A stretch of DNA of 64,000 bases from Candidatus Woesearchaeota archaeon (GTDB lineage: Archaea > Nanobdellota > Nanobdellia > Woesearchaeales > JAFGUC01): NCBI GenBank assembly GCA_016938695.1, contig JAFGUC010000043.1, positions 55,213-119,212 on the forward strand. The letters are read 5' to 3'. The position numbers and the translations under genes were made by a program. The notes under the pieces are model-generated. The model made no database searches. It worked only from the letters and a program-made list of their open reading frames with translations, and was not told the origin of the DNA. This document shows positions 53,822 to 61,232 of the stretch, piece by piece; the stretch's first letter is position 1, and every line of letters begins with the position of its first letter.

Positions 53822-54873
53822 TATTCCTCTTCATCAACTGTTTCTTCAGAAACCTCATCATCTAAATCTTCAAGCTCTTCCTTTTGAACTTTCAACATAG
53901 ATTTTAAAGAATCAATTTCACTTTTAAAATCAACTTCAGACGTCAAAGTCCGCACTACAAACTCCAAGCGATCAAACATAGAATTATTATTCACTCGCCC
54001 AGAAACTTTAACCATATTTCCAAGAACAGAGTCTTTAAAGGAATTAAAATCACTTGTCGTACGATACTCCAAAATTTTATCTCTGTTAACTGAAAATAAA
54101 GCATCAACTAAATCGTTAAATAAAACTAATCGTATATTACCAGAATTATCATCAAGAACCACATTCAAAACATAATTCCATTTAGTATCAACATTACCAT
54201 GTTCAGGACAACCAGTTTCAGGTTTAATACGTTTATTACATTCAGGACAAACTTCATAAAATCTCAAATCAAAAACTTGAACAATTGTTCCCAGAACTTC
54301 AATGTTATTATCTCCTGCAGATAAACCAGAAATCTCTTTACGAGTTACTTCTGAACTAAAAGTTGGCTGAAAAACCTCTTTAATTTCCACACCCTCTGGA
54401 TTAATTTCAACTAAAGAAGGATCATTAACATTTAATTCATTATTTCCCCTATTCTCTTTAATATAAGCATTTGAAATTCTCAAAACATCTGATTCAGAAA
54501 TAGATAAATCTGCAGCATCATTCCATAAAACAATCCTAATTGAACCCGTATCATCAGAAATATATCCAGATAAAACTTTACCCTGAGAACCATCACTTCG
54601 CTTAAATTCACGTTTATCAAACAATCTAGTAATCTTTACTTCAACAGTAACATTTCTCATACCAGAAACTAAATTTTTAACAGAAAGTTTACCAGGAGAA
54701 TCACTTTCAACCTCAACTCCCAATTCATGAGCAACAATATGAGACGCACCATCTTTTGAAATTAAACCAGATAAAGAATCAATTTTTAACTTTATTTTCT
54801 TCTCAACGTCTTCTTTTTTAATACCAGTCTTTTCAACAATAAGACCTACTACCGCATCATATGTTAATTGCAT
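53821..54873 (-). CDS. rpa: Replication protein A (single-stranded DNA-binding, OB folds)
   Basis: 350 residues from the ATG at 54873 (MQLTYDAVVGLIVEKTG). N-terminal helical domain, then an OB fold (MRNVTVEVKITRLFDKREFK, GYISDDTGSIRIVLWNDAAD), a second OB fold with an inserted zinc finger (CPECNKRIKPETGCPEHG), and an acidic coiled C-terminal tail. It coats single-stranded DNA in replication and repair. Its placement with RadA, RfcL, HerA and Mre11 elsewhere in the window is a scattered set, not one operon. Start codon is supported by overlap-free spacing from the upstream gene (50 bp). Confidence 0.92.
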   Translation of the reverse strand: MQLTYDAVVGLIVEKTGIKKEDVEKKIKLKIDSLSGLISKDGASHIVAHELGVEVESDSPGKLSVKNLVSGMRNVTVEVKITRLFDKREFKRSDGSQGKVLSGYISDDTGSIRIVLWNDAADLSISESDVLRISNAYIKENRGNNELNVNDPSLVEINPEGVEIKEVFQPTFSSEVTRKEISGLSAGDNNIEVLGTIVQVFDLRFYEVCPECNKRIKPETGCPEHGNVDTKWNYVLNVVLDDNSGNIRLVLFNDLVDALFSVNRDKILEYRTTSDFNSFKDSVLGNMVKVSGRVNNNSMFDRLEFVVRTLTSEVDFKSEIDSLKSMLKVQKEELEDLDDEVSEETVDEEE

Positions 54874-54923
54874 ATAAGAAAAAACCAAATTCAAATATAT
54901 AAAATTATTGTTATCTATATAAA

Positions 54924-57266
54924 CTAATAAGTAGAAGAAACCGCTTTTATAATTTCAGTAGTTCCTTCAACACTCTTTGCAAGTTGATATACTTTAAACC
55001 CATAAGAACCAATAATATACTGCCAACTTGGAAATAAATTTACAATGTGGCTTTTGTAATCCAACATAACACCAGAATAATCATCTAATACGAACAAATA
55101 ATAATTATCAGTACAAGAATTAAAAGCTTCAACTGTTGGATTTTCTAAAGCTAACAAATCTGATTTAGGCATTGTAAAAATAAGATCTCTATTTCCACAA
55201 ACACCAAAAATTCGCTTAGATACTCCAGTTACTGATTTTCCAAAAATAGTTTTATCAGAAACAGTGCAACCTAAAAAAATAAAATTTCCAGACATATAAT
55301 TTAGACTATCAGGAGAACAACCCAACTGTACTGGAATTTTAGGAAAGTCAAATCCTAAAGGAACTGAAGATACTACCTCATTTTCATTTCCGGTAAAGTC
55401 ATACGTCGAAACTGCAACATTATCAGTAGATAATAAATTATCAATAAAAAGATAGTATTCTCCGTCGTAGATAAAATTTTTTCCAGTTTCTTTAACTTCA
55501 AGGTTAATTTGCATCAATCTATAATCTGTAGGTACAGGAATAATTTTACTTCGATTAGCTAAATTAATATCTGAATTAGAAAACAAATTCAAACTAACAT
55601 GTTTTTGTAATCTCTTTCCTGCAACACTTTCAAAACTAGTATCATAATAATAAACATTAAATCCTGCCAAATCTGATGAAGCCATAACTGAAAACTTCAA
55701 ATAAGCGGAATTGTTTGAATAATTAATTGGGATTATTTCTAGATTTCCTATCGAAGGAGGAGGCGTTATATCGTCTAAAATCATTGCAAATTTTAAAGAA
55801 TATGGTTCACGAGCATATTCCATTTTTAACATCTGTCCATTTGGATACAATGGAACATCCAAACTTTCTCTAAATGCATTTACAATAGCAAGAGTTAAAT
55901 TTTCTTTAAATTCAGAATCAGTTGTTTCAAAAATATTTTTATTTGCAACACTGATATTAACAACAACAAATGGTTTAAAGCCAAAATCAGTTTTATCAAA
56001 AACATTAACGACAGCGGGAGTTACTTTCAAATATTCATTAAACTTACCAACAATCTCATCAGAAAATCTTTTAGATGCCCCAAAAGATGATGATGGAAAA
56101 ACAACAATACTTCCCAATGGCAGACCTTGAATACTCTTATCAGTAACATCAATAAAAACGTTAAAATCTGAATTAATTTCTGATGATTGAATACCTAATT
56201 TTCTAGATATTGATTCGCTCAAAGACGAATCGTAGGAAGTATAAAACAAGTTTGATGTACAAGACGACCCTGAATTTGAAAAAAACAACCCCTCATTAAA
56301 AACAATTTTTGAATTTGATATTTTTCTTTGCTTAGAAACATCAATGTAATAAAATCCATCATACTTAACAACTATATCATCAAGAAGATGGTAATCTAAT
56401 TTTGAAGAATCAACGTAAATTTTATCGTAAACACCATAAATAAAATCTTGATTTAATAATTGACTATCCTGATATAAACTCACTAAATAGCCATTAGGCA
56501 CAGTACTGAATTTTACAGTATATCCTGTCGGTATTGTTGAAAAATCAAAATCAAAACAAACACAATTACCATCATACGAACGCATACATTTTTGCAGATT
56601 AGATACTAAATTTGAAAAAAAATCCACAGTATCAACCACATTTACTGAATCTGAATAAGTTGGTATGAAAGTTGACGCACAAGAAATATCATTACAATTC
56701 TCATTCAATTCTGAAATTAAATCTTGTAGAAAATTAATAATTACAATTTGACCAGGATAAAAACTAAAAAAAGGAGAATAAGTTAAATCTCCAAAAAATT
56801 CACTAAATTGAAAATTGTATTTTTTAACAATACCAGAAATACTAACCTTTCCTGAATCTGTATCAAAAGTAGATCTGCAAGAAGTATCAAATAATTTCTC
56901 ACATAAAGAAGAAACTATAGAATCTAATTCTGTTGAAACACCATCAGAAGTTACAACACAATCTCCATTTAAAACAGAATATCCTTGAAATTTAGGACAA
57001 AATTTATCAGTCCTATATGCTCCGCCCCAAACCAAAAATTTGTCAAAATAACTATAAATATTCGAATAAAAATAACCAGATATTACAGAATTATTAAAAG
57101 CAATCCTATTATTAAATCGAATAAAATCTTGAGAACTTTCAGCAATTGCTGGTTCCTCATTAACATTGCCTAATCCAGTAATCAGTGCATTGAATATTAT
57201 AATCTGAAAACCAACAATCATAATCATTTGGAAAAATAGTCCTTTTTTATCATTCAACATCTTCAT
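54924..57266 (-). CDS. Large pilin-like secreted protein
   Basis: About 780 residues. The start at ATG 57266 has GGTG 7 bp before it; TTG at 57257 would give MNDKKG. The N-terminus NDKKG-LFFQMIMIVGFQIII has the prepilin-type basic-Gly cleavage site followed at once by a hydrophobic helix, as in type IV pilins. The remainder is an extracytoplasmic, Ser/Asn/Tyr-rich region with several Cys pairs and beta-rich modules (PPSIGNLEIIPINYSNNSAY). Far longer than a structural pilin, so it may be a tip or adhesin subunit. Overlaps the upstream pilin-like gene by 17 bp. Confidence 0.68.
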   Translation of the reverse strand: MKMLNDKKGLFFQMIMIVGFQIIIFNALITGLGNVNEEPAIAESSQDFIRFNNRIAFNNSVISGYFYSNIYSYFDKFLVWGGAYRTDKFCPKFQGYSVLNGDCVVTSDGVSTELDSIVSSLCEKLFDTSCRSTFDTDSGKVSISGIVKKYNFQFSEFFGDLTYSPFFSFYPGQIVIINFLQDLISELNENCNDISCASTFIPTYSDSVNVVDTVDFFSNLVSNLQKCMRSYDGNCVCFDFDFSTIPTGYTVKFSTVPNGYLVSLYQDSQLLNQDFIYGVYDKIYVDSSKLDYHLLDDIVVKYDGFYYIDVSKQRKISNSKIVFNEGLFFSNSGSSCTSNLFYTSYDSSLSESISRKLGIQSSEINSDFNVFIDVTDKSIQGLPLGSIVVFPSSSFGASKRFSDEIVGKFNEYLKVTPAVVNVFDKTDFGFKPFVVVNISVANKNIFETTDSEFKENLTLAIVNAFRESLDVPLYPNGQMLKMEYAREPYSLKFAMILDDITPPPSIGNLEIIPINYSNNSAYLKFSVMASSDLAGFNVYYYDTSFESVAGKRLQKHVSLNLFSNSDINLANRSKIIPVPTDYRLMQINLEVKETGKNFIYDGEYYLFIDNLLSTDNVAVSTYDFTGNENEVVSSVPLGFDFPKIPVQLGCSPDSLNYMSGNFIFLGCTVSDKTIFGKSVTGVSKRIFGVCGNRDLIFTMPKSDLLALENPTVEAFNSCTDNYYLFVLDDYSGVMLDYKSHIVNLFPSWQYIIGSYGFKVYQLAKSVEGTTEIIKAVSSTY

Positions 57267-57699
57267 ATTCAAGCACCAAATTTATTTCAAGATAATATTC
57301 ATCATTAACATAAAAGAAAAATTTCTCAGTATATTCAAATCCATTATTCTTTTTCAAATAAGTATACTCTGGATTCAGAGAAAACTCTCCTGTTTTCTTA
57401 ACAATACTAACACGTTTTGTTTTAAAATCTCTAAAATTAATAGCAGAAGATAATAATCCACTTGCTGAACGAGAATACTGATCATAATTCTTCAATTGAC
57501 TAAATATTTCATTATTTCCAAAAATATATACTGGTAAAACAGGAGCAAATATTTCAGAATTAAAATTCGATTCAGCCACTGAAACCTCAGGTACTGAAAC
57601 AAACATCAAAATAAAAAAAGATTCAAAAATAACAGCAGCAAGAAGTACAATCGACCAATATATTGAAATTATTCCGCCAGCTTTTTTATTTTTAAACAT
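57250..57699 (-). CDS. Pilin-like minor subunit
   Basis: 149 residues. NKKAGG precedes a hydrophobic helix (IISIYWSIVLLAAVIFESFF), a prepilin-type signal. The soluble part is about 110 residues with a Tyr-rich end (KFFFYVNDEYYLEINL). One of a series of similar genes on this strand. It lies 2 bp before the next gene upstream (58169 side) and overlaps the large pilin-like gene downstream. No enzymatic motif. Confidence 0.65.
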   Translation of the reverse strand: MFKNKKAGGIISIYWSIVLLAAVIFESFFILMFVSVPEVSVAESNFNSEIFAPVLPVYIFGNNEIFSQLKNYDQYSRSASGLLSSAINFRDFKTKRVSIVKKTGEFSLNPEYTYLKKNNGFEYTEKFFFYVNDEYYLEINLVLEYEDVE

Positions 57700-57701
57700 T
57701 T

Positions 57702-58169
57702 CTATCCTCTATAATCTGAATTTGGAAAAACATAAGTTATTTTTAATTTCCCAACTTTTACCTTATCATTATCAATAATTAAGACAGGTTTTACAACAGT
57801 TCCTGAAACATACTGCTTGAATCTACTCAAAGGTTCAGTATTCGAATAATAATACTGATTAAAATAAAATTCACTAAAAGTATCTGAAGTCAATTCAAAT
57901 TTTATTCCCAAGTCATCAACTTGAATGCTCTTTAATTTTTCATCTATTGAAGATAATAATAAAGTATAGTGATCAGGCATTAATCCTTCCTCTGAAAATA
58001 AAACATAATTCAATGAAATAAGATTATCTTGATTATTTGTAAATGCAGAAATTTGAGTTGCATTTGAGATTAAAGCTCTGACTACAACAATAATAATAAT
58101 GACTGCAATAACATTAAGTATAAATTCAAGTCCTTTGAATCCTAATTGAGATTTTTTATTTTGCATCAT
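57702..58169 (-). CDS. Pilin-like minor subunit
   Basis: About 155 residues; the start is ATG 58169 or 58166. A more upstream ATG (58193) lies inside the preceding gene. KSQLG-FKGLEFILNVIAVII matches the type IV prepilin rule: Gly before the cut and Glu at position 5 of the mature helix. The soluble domain is about 120 residues with no Cys. It overlaps the preceding gene by 14 bp, so it is co-translated. Confidence 0.65.
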   Translation of the reverse strand: MMQNKKSQLGFKGLEFILNVIAVIIIIVVVRALISNATQISAFTNNQDNLISLNYVLFSEEGLMPDHYTLLLSSIDEKLKSIQVDDLGIKFELTSDTFSEFYFNQYYYSNTEPLSRFKQYVSGTVVKPVLIIDNDKVKVGKLKITYVFPNSDYRG

Positions 58170-58599
58170 TTTTACATTCAAACTTTCCTGCATTCTTAAT
58201 TAACAAAAGTCTAGCTGATTTTATTTCTAATTTCGAATCACGTTCAATTTTTGTTATTTCAATTTTGTCTGTACAATCAAAAACATATTTATCATCATAA
58301 ACATTAAAATAATTTTCATGTGTATCTTTTGAATCGTCAGTTAATATAATTTTTTTAGAAGTAATATCTAAAGAGTAATTTAGATCTTTATTAAAAATAA
58401 CATTCGCATCAGCAGGCAGTAATTGCAATACTTCTAATACAAATCCAATTTTTTTGACGTCTTTTGACATTTGAATATTTTGAACAGACAAATACTTATT
58501 CTCAGCATACAAAAGCAAAAAAATAACAAAAACTGCAATCGTCACACTAACCAAGGCATCAAGAATCATACTACTTCCACGCTTATTTGAAAAAAACAT
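58156..58599 (-). CDS. Pilin-like minor subunit
   Basis: 147 residues. NKRG-SSMILDALVSVTIAV is a prepilin-type signal and helix. The soluble domain, about 110 residues, has two Cys (VFDCTDKIEI and KFECKNDAK) that could form a disulfide, as in many minor pilins. Located 2 bp downstream of the pilin-amidase gene and overlapping the next pilin-like gene. Confidence 0.65.
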   Translation of the reverse strand: MFFSNKRGSSMILDALVSVTIAVFVIFLLLYAENKYLSVQNIQMSKDVKKIGFVLEVLQLLPADANVIFNKDLNYSLDITSKKIILTDDSKDTHENYFNVYDDKYVFDCTDKIEITKIERDSKLEIKSARLLLIKNAGKFECKNDAK

Positions 58600-58601
58600 T
58601 A

Positions 58602-60122
58602 CTAACTTACCTCTGCATCCATTGCAGGAGTTCTTAGAATATAACTAGAAGCACAAGTATTTTGAACAAAATTATTAGGATTTTTAGGATTTCCTAAATT
58701 ACTTAACGGACATATATTTTCTCTGCCAGGTGCAGTTGTTCCGAGCTCATCTGCAACTTTTTGCATAAATTTCTCCCACGGAAATAATGGTCCAGGGTCT
58801 TGTTTATTATATGCAATTTCTTCATGTGCAATAATATGATCATAATCAAATTTAATGTCAGGATTTCTATTCAAAATTCCTGTCACCAGTTTTGCCAATT
58901 TATCAATTAATTCATCACTATAAGGCCACCAACAAACAGCACTCATTGGTTTAGAAATCAAAACATTTCCAGAGTACCAAGACAATATTCCATTTTGAGG
59001 AGCAATATAAACTCCACCACGAGAATCACATTCTTCTTTTGTTAAATATGAAAAACCAAGATTAGTTATCTCAATACCTATTGAACGATCATTAATATCG
59101 ACGTATGAATCTCTAGTGAGTTCTGATTTCTGAGCTGTTAAATCATTACATAAACCACGACCAACCATCCATTCCTCAAAAGGAATATCATTTGAAGAAC
59201 ACCATGCATTACATTTTTCTACAGATGGAATACAACCTGCATGAAAAGCTCTTACTGATTCAGGTGTTGATTGAGTTACAATTGTATCAAGATATTCACC
59301 ATTTGCATTAACAGTACCTACAGAATAATGTATTGATAATCCTCGCATTCGCAAAATTGCAGATGTTGATCCTGGACAAGCATATTCACCCATTAAATTA
59401 GTTCCACAGTAAGTCACAGAATAATGCAAGACCAATCTATCAATTTTATGTCCATTTCTCGAATGAATTGATTCTCCTTCACCTTGAAATGTTGAATCAA
59501 CAACATCAACTAAAGGCGAGTCAGGAGTAAAATCCGCGTAATTATAACCTAATACATTTGTTTTACCAAGGTGCGGAGCAATAGCCAACACATTATAATT
59601 TGAAAAACTCAAAACATAAGAACCAATTCCAGAACCAACTAGAAGTCCTCCCAAATCACCAGAATTACCATCAAAACTTTCATAATTAATATCAAAAATA
59701 AAATCAACACCTTCCTTAAAACTTTCACATTTGTAAGGTTTTTTTCCATCAATAAAATCTTCTACATAAGACAAACACATACAAGGTCTATCTTGTTTAC
59801 CACAAGAACTAGGTCTCTTTTCACTATCAGGGTTATAAAATTTAATTCCTAGACGTTCATCAATACTGATTGGAACTTCTTGCATATAAGAAGTCATTAC
59901 TCTCACCAAATCATTTTCATCCCAACCAGAATATTCTTTAAAAGATAATCGAACTTCCTTAACTAAACGCTCAAAGTTGTTAATGCTATTCTGATCAGGA
60001 ATATCAAACAAAACTCCCATTATTAAAGGTTTAAAGATAAGAAATACTAACAGAAGACCTATTGCTCCTATCACTACATATATTGCTTCTTTTAATATAG
60101 TTGTATCTCCTTTCTTATTCAT
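58602..60122 (-). CDS. Pilin-anchored N-acetylmuramoyl-L-alanine amidase-like protein (Amidase_2/PGRP)
   Basis: 506 residues from the ATG at 60122; the GTG at 60131 is part of its ribosome site AGGTG. MNKKG-DTTILKEAIYVVIG is a prepilin-type anchor. After a linker with several Cys comes an Amidase_2/PGRP fold: first zinc His in LVLHYSVTY (near 232), RAFHAGC, SIGIEITNLG, and the C-terminal zinc His/Asp pair in AHEEIAYNKQDPGPLFPW (near 431-446). The family cleaves the bond between muramic acid and L-Ala in bacterial peptidoglycan, which archaea do not have. It lies in the middle of a pilin-like operon, 9 bp behind a small pilin gene. Confidence 0.82.
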   Translation of the reverse strand: MNKKGDTTILKEAIYVVIGAIGLLLVFLIFKPLIMGVLFDIPDQNSINNFERLVKEVRLSFKEYSGWDENDLVRVMTSYMQEVPISIDERLGIKFYNPDSEKRPSSCGKQDRPCMCLSYVEDFIDGKKPYKCESFKEGVDFIFDINYESFDGNSGDLGGLLVGSGIGSYVLSFSNYNVLAIAPHLGKTNVLGYNYADFTPDSPLVDVVDSTFQGEGESIHSRNGHKIDRLVLHYSVTYCGTNLMGEYACPGSTSAILRMRGLSIHYSVGTVNANGEYLDTIVTQSTPESVRAFHAGCIPSVEKCNAWCSSNDIPFEEWMVGRGLCNDLTAQKSELTRDSYVDINDRSIGIEITNLGFSYLTKEECDSRGGVYIAPQNGILSWYSGNVLISKPMSAVCWWPYSDELIDKLAKLVTGILNRNPDIKFDYDHIIAHEEIAYNKQDPGPLFPWEKFMQKVADELGTTAPGRENICPLSNLGNPKNPNNFVQNTCASSYILRTPAMDAEVS

Positions 60123-60131
60123 AATAAACAC

Positions 60132-60416
60132 CTACTTGGGAATCTTACAACATACTTGATTAGGTAACATACAAGAATTTTGAGTTTCTGTTGCCGGTGA
60201 AGTACAAGTACTATTGCATTTGTAACTATATGAATCATCACTACCAATACACATACCTGACTTAGCACTGTCAGTCGCACCTTCTCTAACTTCATCTATT
60301 CCAGAACTGCCTTTTTTTGTTTGAAACGCAAAAATACCAATTATTGCAAGTAAAACTGCTAAAGCAATAATTAATTTCACGACTGTTTCCAACGAAATAT
60401 CTCCTTTTTTATTCAT
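60132..60416 (-). CDS. Small Cys-rich pilin-like protein
   Basis: 94 residues. MNKKG-DISLETVVKLIIALAVLL is the clearest prepilin of the cluster: Gly before the cut and Glu5 in the mature helix. The short soluble tail has seven Cys (GMCIGSDDSY, KCNSTC, SCMLPNQVCC), likely disulfide-bonded outside the cell. Size suggests a structural pilin or a small anchor. It overlaps the upstream gene's stop by 4 bp (ATGA). Confidence 0.75.
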   Translation of the reverse strand: MNKKGDISLETVVKLIIALAVLLAIIGIFAFQTKKGSSGIDEVREGATDSAKSGMCIGSDDSYSYKCNSTCTSPATETQNSCMLPNQVCCKIPK

Positions 60417-61231
60417 TTTACCCTCACATAAGTAACATCACTTGAATCAGAATCTATTTTTTCTTGAGTAATATCTCCGACAGCCAATCCACCTAAATGT
60501 AAATTATAATTGTTAGTAAACCTACTTGAATCATTAACAGAGTCAACATATATTCCTGGAGAAATTTCATTAGAGTAATCAAAAATTTTCTTATTCGAAA
60601 ATCCAACTCCCCACCAAATATAATTAGGAACTATTTTTTCTCTCCAATCCTCGTCAACATAAATTTTTGCGACAACTGAAGAATTTTCAATAAATTCAGT
60701 AATAAAAATTTGTGGAATACCATCAGTTAAGTTAAAATTATTTGTAATCTCAATTAATGTCTCATTAGTTGTATTATCAACATAAGACGATTCAAAATAA
60801 ATACCATGATAATATCCATCAAAAGTAAAAGTTGTCAAAACATCATCAAAAGCAATATCCAAAGAATTTCCATTAAAAAAACCTTGACCTTCAGTTGCTG
60901 TAGAAACACTTAAGACATTGTCATCAATTAAAGGTTTTTCATCAGGAAATCCAATTATCAAACCTTCACCATTAGTTAATACATCCTTATCTGAAATTGA
61001 AGGATTGATTATAAAAAACCGCAAAAGTAATGCAAAAACTAAAATTGCTATTAAAAGGAAATAATATAATTTTCGACCATGTAGATTTCCAAAAATACTT
61101 TTTTTAGGAGATGAACTAAAAAAAGATTCAAATTGATCAGGCATAAAACCTTGGCTAATTAAATCTTTACGAATCTCTTCTGGCGATGTTGTCTTCAACT
61201 TTTCTTGAATATATTTTCCTAAATCAGTCAT
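60413..61231 (-). CDS. Single-span membrane protein with GW-type cytoplasmic helical module
   Basis: 272 residues from the ATG at 61231 (MTDLGKYIQEKLKT); the upstream in-frame ATG lies in the preceding gene. The N-terminal cytoplasmic part contains EEIRKDLISQGFMPDQFESF, similar to the GW-core repeats in the tail of the surface protein at 31761-34919. A membrane segment (YYFLLIAILVFALLLRFFII, residues about 54-73) is followed by an extracytoplasmic domain with N-x-S/T sequons. Co-translated with the small pilin-like gene. Confidence 0.65.
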   Translation of the reverse strand: MTDLGKYIQEKLKTTSPEEIRKDLISQGFMPDQFESFFSSSPKKSIFGNLHGRKLYYFLLIAILVFALLLRFFIINPSISDKDVLTNGEGLIIGFPDEKPLIDDNVLSVSTATEGQGFFNGNSLDIAFDDVLTTFTFDGYYHGIYFESSYVDNTTNETLIEITNNFNLTDGIPQIFITEFIENSSVVAKIYVDEDWREKIVPNYIWWGVGFSNKKIFDYSNEISPGIYVDSVNDSSRFTNNYNLHLGGLAVGDITQEKIDSDSSDVTYVRVK

Positions 61232-61232
61232 T

